The notes under the pieces: generated by a model | Seen by the model: the letters and a program-made list of their open reading frames with translations, nothing else | Told to the model about the DNA's origin: nothing | The model's database searches: none | In this document: positions 1 to 11,791 of the stretch, one piece after another | Layout: each line of letters opens with the position of its first letter | Position numbering within the stretch: position 1 is the first letter of the stretch | Translations under genes and position numbers: made by a program | NCBI GenBank assembly: GCA_015499985.1 | Contig: JAAAUF010000473.1 | Coordinates: 1-31,838 of the forward strand | Origin: Haplosporangium gracile | Lineage: Eukaryota; Mortierellomycota; Mortierellomycetes; Mortierellales; Mortierellaceae | Length of the DNA: 31,838 bases | Direction of reading: 5' to 3'

Positions 1-585
1 AGAAAAGAGAAAAGAAAAATTACGAATGTGCGCTTGGATTGCACCTCGAGCGCTGGGCAGCTGCCCTTAAAGTGGAGAACGGAACAAAAATAACGAAATT
101 TTTCGTTGGGAGAACGTCTTGCTTGAGATCGGTCAGAGGCGGTTCTGGGGTCAGACATGCTCTGAATCGATCAAGTGGAGTGAGATGAGAGATGAAAAGA
201 GACTGTGTGTGAGAGAGAAAAGGAGCTAAAAAAATTTCAGGTATGCGGGAGGTTGGAGGAGTGGGTGTGGTGTATGTGTGTGTGTTATTAGGCGGTAAGG
301 TCCTCGAGAACCCTTCTTTGCAACTTTCAGGCACCACATAGGAAATCGAGGGGGTGAGAATCGATTGCATATATTGTATTTAATTATTTTGTTGGATATG
401 CGTACTCTTCTACACCGTCAGTAAGGATGCTGATAACCTGCTACGCCGTCAGCTTTTTCGCTAGTTTGCTTAGTTTTCTAGATATATAGAAGAAAAGATA
501 ACATTGGTAAAGATATATTAGTTCATTTTCTTCAGAAGCTAAAACGATCAATGATAGAGATAATTCTTGACCGTCTGGTCCAAGC

Positions 586-629
586 AAAAAAAAAAAAAAA
601 AAAAAAATGGAAAAGGAAAAGGAAAAGGA
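586..629 (+). repeat. Poly(A)22 tract followed by GGAAAA repeats
   Basis: Positions 586-607 are 22 consecutive A, followed after one T by three GGAAAA units. It could be a plain homopolymer/microsatellite or the 3' tail of an old retroposed sequence. I saw no coding remnant upstream that would decide between these. Confidence 0.85.
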
Positions 630-1924
630 AACGAGACAAAAGAAGAGATTAAGATAGATTAGGACTTATTCGCCAGGACAAGGCGCGACGACATGAAAGC
701 TCAAAGAAGGCAAGAAAAAGACCACTGCCTCGGCTCCACAGTTCTTGTCGCAGATATCCTCTTTTTCGTGGTTTGCATTCTGACCAAGAGTAAAACATCC
801 CTACCCACATACCTCCCTCTGCCGTTTGTCTCACAATGTCACTTAATAATCCGACGACAAGAGAGAGAGTATACGAAATATGGAACGACTGAGGACGGAA
901 GGAAAAAGGTTGGTTAACAGATCCAACAGCTATTCTCCTGTCAGTGCTTTTGTTACTTTCCCGAAAGCTCCTAGTTTTTGTAAGCCTCCGCTAACAGTCA
1001 ATGGTTGTATACATGCTGCTTATCTTTCCCCCTCTCTTTTTTTTTTGTCGCTCAAAAGATGACTTAACGTTAGCAATAGCCACGAGGAAAAAACAAAGAT
1101 CCCTTTTGCACGTATTTTTCATTGTAAAAATGCTACAAGGCTGGAAATTAAGATGTGGCTCATGGTTAACCTGAGTTTGCTTTTTCTTGTAGAAGAGCGC
1201 ATTTTTTTGACATGCTGCCACCATGATTTCACTTATTCCATTCAAGTAAGTGAAGAAATATAATGTCTTTGTTCGATAGAAAGCAGCCTCGGCGAGTTAA
1301 GCAAATTGTGCATTGTGCTTGTTTGCATGGTCAATCTGTTGTACATTTTTATTCACGAGGGACGAGAAAGTAGGAGTCGAGAAGGTATGTAGAGGAGGCA
1401 GAAGGGAGGAGAAGGGTAAAAGGGCGCCGACCCCAGTTGATGCATTCCCATCTGTACAACATGCGTCCTCCCAAAAGACAAAACTTCCCCACCAGCGGTA
1501 ATGAGACATCCCGCGTAGAAAACCATTTCCTCTCCATTTGGCCATATTAACCGCCATTGAGTGCGTGTTCTTTTTTCACTCAAGGAGACTAGGACGGAAT
1601 AGTCATAGGTTGAAAAGAACGCGCCTCTTGATTGGAAATAGACTTGCAAGTTCCTTTTCGAGATATCCAGTAGGTGGTTCTTATCCACTTTGACTAATAT
1701 TTTGATGATCTCAAATGATCATCCCATCTCGGGAAGATTTGAGAAAAAAAAAATACGCTCTCAATGGAATATAAATTGAAAATGAGCCAGTGGCATATAG
1801 GAGTTACTCGAGCGCCTTTCATTTGTATGCTATGAAATTCATTTACTCCACCCTCGTCCCGCCTTTTTTTCTATTCTTGCCTCTCGTTCCCTTGGATTGT
1901 CATTCATATCATTATGACAGAGTT

Positions 1925-1957
1925 CCCTTCTTTTCCCCTTCTTTTCCCCTTCTTTTT
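1925..1957. repeat. 11-bp pyrimidine tandem repeat, three units
   Basis: The unit CCCTTCTTTTC is present twice exactly, followed by a third copy ending in T. It is a short slippage-type minisatellite in the gene-free left arm. Confidence 0.9.
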
Positions 1958-4900
1958 CTGAGCCACTGTCCTCCGCACAGGAACATTACTGTCCAAGGTC
2001 TATCTTCTTTCGACCCTGTCTACTCCATGAATCACGTCAAAGAAGGGCTCTTCCTCTTGTTCTCTGAGTACCCTCTATTTCAGCCGTCTCAGCTTTCAAT
2101 TGAAAACGTTGAAGGTGTTTCATAAATGAGCGCTGAGACCCATGACCCTTTTAACAATGTCTAGCGAGCGAGCAAGGTGATAGATGGAGAGGTGAGTGCA
2201 AACAAAAAGAGGAGGTGTGGTTGCGATGATGATGATGGTGGGAGAAGGACCGAAAAAGGAAGAAGGTCATTGGTTAACACGATTATACGTTTTTCTCTTG
2301 TTGACTGTTTTGTTGTCAATGGTAGCGGGAGGTTCATTGGGTTGAAGTTCCTTTTCCATTTTACTTTCTTGCGGCTTTTGCTTTCAGTGTTCTTGTAATT
2401 CCCCCTGTGCCTCTCACATTTCTCTCTTCTCCATTTCGTCCCCTTTTTCTCATCCCTCAAAACAAATAGAAGAAAAAAGTTCAATAGAAAACAGAAAAAG
2501 TGCGAAAAATGGATCAAGCGTGACAAGCGAAACATGTAGCTTGTGAACAACTTTCTCCGAGCGTCAGTTTCTTCAATATATACTCCCTTTTTTTGCTTTA
2601 TCTTGTACGTCTACATTCAACCGTGGTGTCGGGCATAATCCCATGGAGTGGGTAGAGATACATCTCATGAAGGGAGATGTCCAAGGACTGGACGGTGTGG
2701 AACGGTGAGACCCATGTTTTTCCTACTGCGTGATTTTTTTCCTTCAGAAGTGCTTCCATCCCTTTTATTTCGTAGCTATCTCAGTGATCATTGTTTTGTA
2801 AGGATAGTGAAGAGCATTAAAGGGCAATAAAAAAATATCTTTTGGGCGAAAAAGCCCTAACCTACGCACGCGATACCGCCAGCCACGCAACAAAAAACGA
2901 TGCAATCTCAACCGCCATAGCAAGTTCGGGGTGATATTCATTCGCGTTTCTCAAACCACTCTGTCCGCGGCGCCTTCTAGACTTGCCCCATTCTCCATCT
3001 CTCCCACCTCCCCTCTCTCGTGGTCAACAAGCGAGCAAGTTGAGATCATTCCGCGAGAACGTAACGACAAAATTGCGTCGTATTTAGCAAACAAGTCATA
3101 ATTCTCTTTCCTCTTTCTTTTTTGGCAAGTGTTCGAATTTTTTCTTTGTGGTTTTTCAATCTTTAAACTTTTTCAGAAAGAAAGAAAAAGCATCGTACTT
3201 TTTCCTTTGCCTACCTGCCTAAGAAAATGACTCTACTTGTCACTTTTTTTGTTACTATTCCCAGCTCTTTTTCTATCTGCTTCTCCTTTGTCCAAGTCTT
3301 TTTTGTTGAGTGCGATCCATGTCTTGAAGCTCGCAGAGGACAAGTGAGATAGAAGAATACTAAACAATAAAGCCTACCAAAGGTATACAAAGATCGGCGA
3401 AAACCTTCTGTCATTTTTTTCACTGAATCTCCTGGGACCTTGGACGATCACAAAAAAAACGGCACTCCATTCTTTAATCTTCGTTTCTATCCTTCATTCT
3501 CTTATTCTGCTTCTCATTTTTCCATTTTTCTTGTTGTCAAATGCTAATAGCAAGCTTCAATTCAGGTTAAATAAACAGGAAAGGAAGAATAATCAAGAAA
3601 AAGATACACAGCAAAGAGTTGGGAAAAGCAACAACGCCAAACATAACACCAACATGAAATGAAACAACACGATGAAAACCCTTACTGTCCCCTCCTCTCC
3701 CCCTCTTTTCCTTTTTGCTGACGTTCTTGAATACACCTTTCAAAGTTCAGCTTTTTTTCAGTATCATGTTTCTTTGGGCTCGGAATACCTCACTTGGAGA
3801 GCTTGGAAAAAGAGATGTTCACACTCTTACGCTCGATCTTAAGTTCCAAACACAACACACCTGCACATCCCCACCCCCTTTCTCTCTCCTTCTCTTCTTC
3901 CTCGATCCATTCTCTATCTGTCTCGGTCTCACCACATTGGCGCGTGGCGGTATCTCTTCATGCGAAAAAAAGTTGAGTTGCATGGAGATGTTGCAGTGGA
4001 CATGTCGTGGTTGTCCCTCAAAACGTATCCATTTCCTAACATGGTCCACATCCAGCCCTTCTCGATTCAATTCTCTCCCTGTCCTTTTCTCTAATCTCTT
4101 TTGACGCCCTATATTTACGTCCCTTCATTGATAACAATTTTGATCCTTCATCCTGAGCGCACTATGGTTTAAGGCGCAGATCAGGTTCCTAGCGGTTGGA
4201 AAGAGCAGTAGACTGGAGCAATACGATTTCGAAACGACCCTCCTGTTTGTTTTTCGGGTGTGGCTTGGGAGAGGGAGTGTATAAAAAGACGCAATAAACT
4301 CTCGTACGCTACCTGCAAGTGATATTTTGCTTGTTTGATCAGTCTAGGTCGATAATGTGAATGGGAAGATGCGATAAATCACGTCTGCGCCCACAACTGC
4401 TGATATTTTTCACTTGACCATTTCAGTGTTTAGACAATCGGGGATTGGTAATCAGATCTATGCTGCTCATTCGGTAGCTGAGTTTGTTTCTGTTGATTTG
4501 TCAAAAATTATCATCGCTGGTTGGAGTAAGCCTTCTTAGCATGATGTTTCACAGAAGGTTAAACATTGTTTAAGGTTGTCGTCGAGAAAACAAGTAAGCT
4601 GGCCGCTATCCCTACGTGCGAATTCCATCCTTCTGATACTTTTTTGCTGTACCTAGTCTTTATCTCCCTTGAAAATTCTCTTCCCGAGCCTTCGTTTTAT
4701 ATGGCCAGTTGAGGAATCACAAGCAAATGATCTGCGAACCCCAATGCATGGGAAGGGAACAAGGATGGCTTACTACATATGTGACGTCCTGTACAGCACA
4801 TAGGTGTGGGACGAAGAGTTTACCTGAATAATTAGTTTCAAGGTCGTATAACTGCGCATGAATCATGTCCTGCCTCAGTCTCGGAACCCAGCGGCATTAT

Positions 4901-7788
4901 TTTCATGTAACGAGCCGCACCCCGACCGAAGTCATTATTTTTGTTTCTTTTTTCCATTCGCCTCCGAAATATTTTCTCCAGGCGAGCTTTTTTTTTTCTT
5001 TTTGGGCCAAGTAAACATCGTACCGAGCCTGTGGTTCCACAATACAAAATAAAAATAACAAACACCAACCAGGTCACCTTGAAAGTGTCTTTTATAAACA
5101 AAGAAGTATGGTTTGCGCTTCTTTATGCGTTCATCGTTCATCCTCCCCACCCCCTCCAAAACTACTAGCCTTGTGTTTTTTTAGAGGTGCGGAGCAAAAA
5201 GGCCACGAGAACTGTACACGTTATTTTGTAAAAGATTTAGGAGAACAGATCGTTGTTCTGCATTTATGCTTTCTTTCCCTACTTCTCCTGTACTTCTTTT
5301 TTCGTTCCACTTCTTTCTTTGGTGTATGTTGTGTTATTTGTTTTGTTATTATTGCTGCTTTTTCGTGTTCTTCTGCCTTCTTAATTTTGTTCTCTAACTG
5401 CAATATCTAGTCATCCTAGGTTCATGCGTGGTCGGTGGCACTTTGAAGAGGAAAAGGCAAGGCAGGAATGAAGACACTTCAAGCATGATATTGGAACGGG
5501 GAAACAGTAGTATTTGATGTCGGTGTTGTTTGTGTGTGTGTGCGTCTGCGTGCTGATGTTGCTTGCAAATGAAAAAAAGAAGAACGACGAAACTCATCCT
5601 AGTGAGAGGATTGAAGAGAATCGATGAATGACGAATCAAATGACGAGAAGGGTCTCTGACCGCTTACCTACTCAATTCGTCCCACCATTTCTGTTTCTTC
5701 CTCTCTCTTTTTTTCGACGGTGGGTCTGATTTCTGAAGGTGTGCTATTCATTTGATTTCCTGTCGTTCTCTCTCTCGCCCTCCTTCTGTCGACTTATTTT
5801 TCTCCGCACATGGCCGATGGCTCAATTAGGCACTCTGAGAGCACATTTCTTTGTTAGTTCGCATTTCGTCTCATCCACTCGTTCAATCACTGGATTGTCT
5901 TCCCTGTCACTCTTCCTTTCTTTAACCAGCGCTTAGCGACTACTCCCAATCAGTGGGTACCCACCAGAGAAAGTGACAAAGACATGAAGGGAAAAAAGGT
6001 AAATACGACACAAATAGAAACTCTCGATGCTTCGCCAAATTATTCCGCTTTGAATATTTTCTTCCGCATCGTTATGGAAGGAGGAAAATCAATCCCGAAA
6101 GACTGATAAAAGGATTGCAACATTGACCAGAAAGCAACAATATCATGCACGCATAGTGTGAAATATCTATGTGTAAGCTCAAAGCCAAAAAGCAAAACCA
6201 GTCAAACTACAACGATCCAGACAGTCCTACTTCGAACTGAATAAGGAACTGTCCGTTTTTATTTACATTACAATTTTGCGTTTCTCTTTCTTCTTTGTAT
6301 TTGTTTTCTAAGTTACACTCTCGATCAGCTGAGGAAAGGAGGAGAAGGGGTATTTTTCTGATGCTGTATAGTTGTTGTGGTACTTTACTTGAGTTTTTTT
6401 GGGGGGGGCGCTACCCTCGTCTTTTTGGATGAGGAGTGTAAAAGAAAAGATCGACGATGGCCTTCTCGTTTTTTTCTATTACTGCTGGCGTGTTTTCTTC
6501 CTTTCGTTGCTTGAACTCTATGTTCTTTCCTTATTTCTCTTCCTCGATAGTCTCCGGAAGTAAAAGCGTCTGCCCTTGACACACCCAATTGCTTACACGG
6601 TTTGGCGTTGTTGTTTTGGCCACGATGTTTCAGTACATATATTGTCAGCCCTTGTTGACTTAAGCCACCCCCTCAAGACCTTCTAAACGAGAGTACGACA
6701 TACGAGACCTTCCAAAATCCTAATTTTTCTTTCCAAAACACTTGAGAAATAAACATAGGGAAAAATATATGTGAGGAAGGGATAATCTGGTGTACGTAAG
6801 AAAATGCTGAGAAAGGAAAAACACCCCAGAGGGAGAAAACAACGAAACACCAAAGAATCCTTTGGGCGCATCAAAAGATCGACCCAATTGACTCATTCCA
6901 CACACAATACATTGGAAACGGGAAATGGACGAAAGAAAATTGAACGAAAGTGAAGGAGAAAGGGCAGAAGTAGAGAAGTATTCCTGTCGTTATTCGTTAT
7001 TGATTGTGAGTACACAGAGTGACGGTAAACACAATGATCGTGAACGTTTCACAATAGAGCTGACTCGTTCTTTTTCGTTATCATTCGTTACCATTCATGT
7101 CGCTGTCCCATATTTTTGTATTAACGTTTTAACTTGTCCAATTGCAGTTTTTCCCACTCTTGTCTATGGATGTAAACACGGCCTTCAAAAAAACCCCCGT
7201 GTGTTCTTTGCAATCAATCCTCCCTAAAAATTTCACTGACTTACAAGTGGTTGTTTTATGTTAATATAAGACATATCTATCGACACTATCAACACTATTG
7301 AGCCATCGTAACAACCGTTCTCTTCAAGCGACCCAGTCTAGACCAGGCCAACGCCAATGTACCTGTACCTTTATTGTCTCTCGCAGTGCATAGATAAGTC
7401 AACGGGCTAAGAAACGATGAGTGAGGAGTTGTGATAGGATTTTCGCAGTTGAGAAGAAGAAAAGATGTGATGAGGTGAAGTAAGGGAGTGTGTTGAGTAG
7501 GAGGTGGGGACGAAAAAGGAAGAACTTTTTTGTGTTTGAGGAGTGGGCATGGGAAATTCGTCGAACGGGCACGGAATAATTATTTTTCGGTGTGGGTGAA
7601 TGGAGCGAGGAGTAACAGGGGAGAAATCAAACTGTGCCCAGCCCTTTGTATAGGAACACAAAGCAGGTCCCTTTTATTTGTCGCCCTTTCGCTCTCACTC
7701 CTCACTTCTCCACGCCGAACGTTACATCCAACGAACAAACAACGAGCACCACAGCACCACAAGCAACACAAACACAGAACAAACAGCA

Positions 7789-10345
7789 ATGAACCCCCAG
7801 GACCAGAACCCGCAACAGATTCAGGATCTCGCTCAGCAACTTGCGAGACAGTTTGTCACGATGAGACAACAACGGACCAATCGTACGACGCCATCCCAGT
7901 CGACCGATGGAAGCGCAAATGCCCGAGCCAACGACATCACACACTTGGCCAGCCAGCTCGGCAGTCTCATGAATGCCCGTGAAACCGCCAAGAATGCTTC
8001 TACTCAGGAGGAAATTGGTTCCTCCACAACAACATCAACATCAACACCAACAGCGGCACCAGCCACTGGAACCACCGAAGTGACTGGTTCAGCTACTCAC
8101 GACTTTGACTCAATACCCGACCCTTCCATTTACGAAGCTGACTTTGTCAACGTTTTCAAGGGCATCAACGCGTCTGTCCTTCGATTCGAGGATCGAGAGT
8201 TGTTGGTAAGAACAAGAGCGTACGCAAATCGAGTTTGACACCGAACGAGCAATTTGAGAATAGAGATATGGAAAAGGGTGCAGTACCAACAACAGGATAT
8301 CCACATGTGTTGATGCATGTTCTTGACTGCTTCGCCTTTTCATATCTCTCTCGAGTAGGATCTGGCAAGTGACCAGATGCCAATTGGTCAATTCTTTGAG
8401 GAAGCTGAGGCGATGGCGGACGAATTTCCCGAAGACAACCTCGACGATATTGTCATTCGGTATGTGCTTATGGATTATTGTTGCACCACATGCATTGTCG
8501 ATCGCAGTCCAGCACATAATATCATCAATCAACATAAAATAATATCTTATCTTTCTTTGTTTACTCGCCTTCAATCATACACAAATTACCTTCAGCCGAC
8601 TCTTGCATTGGTTCAAGAATGAGTTCTTCACCTGGGTCAACCAACCTCCTTGTACCCGCTGCGAGGTAAAGTCAATATGAATCTAAGTGACGACTGTATA
8701 TGTGTTCAAGATTTTCTTTTGACGTCATAATAAGATATCTTCCCTAAAAAAGAAGCTCACGGTGGCCGGCTTCGCGATCGTCGCCTCTTTTGAAATTGTC
8801 TCAGTCTAGCACAACGTCCATTGGTGGCGTCGCACCTACAGCTCAGGAACGCCAACAGGGTGCAGGCGTGGTTGAAACCTACAAGTGCACTGCTCCAGAT
8901 TGCCACCAGATCACGCGCTTTCCGAGATACGGAGGGATGTCCAAGGTCCTCTTTGAGACGCGTCGAGGCCGATGCGGGGAATGGGCAAACGTAAGTTTTG
9001 TTGTTTTGTTGTCTGTTGTCAATGTTATTGTCCTACACTAACGTTACAGGGCCTGTACCTTTCCCCTGGTAGTTGAGCTGTGTATTGTCGTGCCTTCGCG
9101 TTGCCCTGTCGCTTTTTATTTGTCCTTTTCGAGTTACCCTTTTATTTACAAAAAGACGAATTGGATAATTTACTGTCCTGGCTATTAATATGCTAATTAT
9201 CCGCATTCGTCGTCAGGAAACGGGACAACAGCTTACTCTTCTCCGTCGCATAATTCATGCCCGACTAACTGACTGACTACGCTTTTTTTTTTTCTGTCTC
9301 CTTCATTTTCATACCGGCGCGTGCTCCATTTCCATGCCTCTTTCCTTTCTTCCTTTTCTCACGTCTCCTATTCTGTGCTTTCCCCCCTCCCACTATTCCG
9401 CTTCGACCACACGCCGAATTTTATATCCCATACACACTCTTCCCTAATCTAGTGCTTTACGATTTGCTGTCGTGCATTAGGCTACAAAGCGCGCTTTGTG
9501 CATGACACTACGGACCATGTTTGGACCGAGGTCTGGAGTGAGCATAAACAGCGCTGGATCCATTGCGACTCTTGCGAGGCCGCGTATGATCAACCGTTGC
9601 TCTACACGACTGGATGGGGCAAAACTCTAAGCTATTGCGTGTCATTTTCAGGTAAGTCAACGAAGGGTTGCGCCAGTTTTAGGTAGAAAGGCTACACAGG
9701 ACGGCGATTAGGCAGGCAAACAACCAAGGGGTTCGAAAAAAAAAAAGGTTGAGAAAAAAACGCCAAACGGGGCAAAAAGCATCACAGGGAGAATGAAGTT
9801 GGAATTGAATAAAGCTGTTCATCCTCGACTAATGAAGGCTTAAGAAGTATTAGGGTAGAAGTCAACTCACTCTTGTATTGCTTTTTGCTTTTTATTCTTT
9901 GACTCTTTGAACACTTACCATGAAGGTTCTCAAATCTTTTCTCTCTTTTTTTTATTTTTCTCTTTTCGCATTATATATGTCTTGTTATCGCTCGCTCTCT
10001 CTCCTCACTGGGTAATCGCTCGCCATTGGCCTAATTCTGCTTGTTGTTTCTGTCGATGCTGCTGTTGTTGCTTTTTTTACATAAACACAACAACAAGCTG
10101 AGGAGGTGGTCGATGTGACAAGGAGGTACACCATTGATTATGACTCGGTGGTAGTCAAGAGAAGGAGGTCCATCCGTGAGCCTGTCTTTGCAAAGGTAAA
10201 GAAGATTTGTGACGGATTTTTTTTTCCTGAATATTCAATTGTCAATAAGGGATAGGTATGCATTCATGCACAGGGGACAGGCGCTAGATTGTTTTGTTCG
10301 ATCCTCGCCCCATCCACTCTGCCTCTCTCCTTCCTTTCTGTGTTT

Positions 10346-10380
<35 letters not shown>

Positions 10381-11221
10381 GCCTTTTTGCTTCCCCTCCA
10401 ATGGTGTTGAGCAAGCGACGGTGTTTACTGTCCATTTTTGCTGATGACCTGCTATTTTTTTTCTACCTTCGACAAACGGGGCGAGGCTTCCAATTATTCG
10501 TCCGGGGGGTGCGAAGGTACTTAGCAAAAAAAAAAAAAAAGGCAGAAAGAAAAACGCAAATATGAGTGAAAGAAAAAGAAAGATGTGTCCGGCACACTCC
10601 TTTTTTTTTTCAACCTTACACTCAAGTCTACAATCAGTTGAGGACAATCGGCGTCATTCGTTTTGTTCACTGTTGTTTATATTGATACCTGGGTCTTTGT
10701 GTTGTTTTGCAGTTATTATTATTCTTGCTTTTTGACTCACAATAACACGAGAATGTTGCCTTGTCTCCCTTTTTGTCTCCTATCTACTTGCAAAATAGGT
10801 CTTGCACTGTCTTTCCGAGTCCAATCTCTCGCAACTGGATCTCAAGCCGGAGGAGACTTTGGCTATTCGACAGAGGCAGGAACTGGAGCGGGATGATCTT
10901 TATAGTAAAAATGGAGACACCCGTGCAATCGAGAGCAAGGATCGTCAGAGTGGTGCGTATTTTCTCCGTAGTTCTTATGTGAAGATAGAGATATGGCTAC
11001 CTGTCTATCTGTACATCGCCTCGTGTTGACTATACATTCACCCTTTTCGCTCACAGTTCATCGCATGTGCAATAGCAGGACATCCTTGTCGATTGTCTTT
11101 TCTAGCGTGTTGACAAGAAACACAAAACGCGTTTTTTTTCTGTTTTTCTCATTACTGTAACAAACTTGCCCCCCTTTTAGGTTCTGATGAGTGGACCAAA
11201 GCCAGAGGAGAGCGGAAGTGA
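7789..11221 (+). CDS. PNG1: Peptide-N4-(N-acetyl-beta-glucosaminyl)asparagine amidase (cytosolic PNGase)
   Basis: This enzyme removes N-glycans from misfolded glycoproteins exported from the ER, ahead of proteasomal degradation. My model has eight exons: 7789-8205, 8359-8459, 8596-8665, 8805-8990, 9453-9651, 10098-10195, 10799-10952 and 11181-11221 (421 aa). All introns are GT-AG and phases join correctly. The transglutaminase-like core shows [18 protein letters not shown] (175-192), zinc-type cysteines C192, C195, C224 and C229, then RCGEWAN with nucleophile C253, DHVWTEV with H280, and HCDSCE with D297. The Cys-His and His-Asp spacings (27 and 17) equal those I recall for yeast Png1. The protein ends in the family-typical [11 protein letters not shown]. 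Residues 1 to about 110 are Gln/Ser/Thr-rich; no PUB or PAW domain is visible. ATG 7789 is chosen because the frame upstream has no ATG. All catalytic residues are present, so I infer an active enzyme. Confidence 0.95.
10347..10380. repeat. (CTTT)8.5 microsatellite in PNG1 intron 6
   Basis: Uninterrupted CTTT units lie within the 603-nt intron 10196-10798. On the + strand they are pyrimidine-only and sit far upstream of the acceptor at 10797-10798, so they are probably a neutral length-variable repeat. Confidence 0.93.
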
Positions 11222-11456
11222 AGCGACCTGGCTTTTTTATTTGTTGAAATGGCGCTGGCGCTGAGAAGAGAACGAAGGTGGGAACACTGTGTGATACCGG
11301 AGCCCTTCCCTTCGCTCGCTCTCGTCTATGCAAATCCTAGCCTCCGCACGCCGCGTTTCTCTTGTACATTGTTCCAATGCATTTTCTCCCGTCTGTCCCT
11401 CTCATGCTGGAACAGCCAACAAAATAGCCCCATATCCTTTTTAGCAAACAAAAAAA

Positions 11457-11462
11457 AATAAA
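11457..11462 (+). terminator. AATAAA, candidate PNG1 polyadenylation signal
   Basis: AATAAA lies about 236 nt past the PNG1 stop at 11221, inside an A-rich stretch. The position suits a fungal 3' UTR, but no cleavage site can be read directly. Confidence 0.45.
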
Positions 11463-11576
11463 CTAAATGGCAGCAAGAACTAAAATGCGGGACAGCAAAA
11501 GAGCGGACAAAAAAATGTTGCAACTGGCTGTTTCCGAGAAGGGTGCGATCCAACAATAACCCCTTGAAAGGTAAAA

Positions 11577-11638
11577 ACACACACACACACATACACACAT
11601 ACACACACACTCACTCACTCACTCACTCACTCGCTCAC
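11577..11638. repeat. Compound CA / CTCA microsatellite
   Basis: CA repeats interrupted by TACA run directly into six to seven CTCA-type units. It lies about 350 nt downstream of the PNG1 stop and beyond its likely polyadenylation site. Confidence 0.93.
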
Positions 11639-11744
11639 CCAACAAGATGCATTAGGCCCATGCCATGCACGTCTCATTGAAAAAGACGATACTTTGGGTG
11701 GGTCGTTGAAAAGGAATAGAGGAGAGACAGAGAGGAAAGGAGAG

Positions 11745-11791
11745 AGTGAAGAAAACAGAAAGAAGTGAAGAAAACAGAGAGAAGCGAAGAA
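11745..11791. repeat. 19-bp purine-rich tandem repeat, about 2.5 units
   Basis: AGTGAAGAAAACAGAAAGA at 11745-11763 is followed by AGTGAAGAAAACAGAGAGA at 11764-11782 (one mismatch) and a partial third unit beginning AGCGAAGAA. It is a minisatellite of unknown significance. Confidence 0.88.

Larger units (their letters stand above)
1..7788. other. Gene-free region upstream of PNG1
   Basis: I found no supportable gene in this 7.8 kb. Open frames are short (at most about 130 codons), occur on both strands, overlap each other and translate to Ser/Phe/Leu- or Lys/Arg-rich low-complexity peptides, as expected where T/C-rich and A/G-rich tracts reduce stop codons. It holds a run of 22 A (586-607) followed by GGAAAA repeats, an 11-bp pyrimidine tandem repeat (1925-1957), and an isolated TATAAAAA at 4280-4287 with no convincing reading frame behind it. 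The last 100 bases before 7789 are the probable PNG1 leader. A gene with many very small exons, or a noncoding RNA, cannot be excluded by eye. Confidence 0.6.

Noticed and set aside
1199..1250. GCCACCATG followed by eight codons and a GTAAGT-like donor
   Set aside because: The context is attractive, but the exon would be tiny and no following exon with conserved coding sequence was found.
4280..4287. TATAAAAA box in the left gene-free region
   Set aside because: No gene follows it. In AT-rich DNA this octamer occurs by chance, so I mention it but do not list it as a promoter.
7678..7788. N-terminal extension of PNG1 by 37 residues
   Set aside because: It would require a TTG start. The first ATG in frame is 7789, in a good context.
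10235..10647. Lys/Glu-rich ORFs on the minus strand at 10.2-10.6 kb
   Set aside because: They translate the CTTT microsatellite inside PNG1 intron 6.
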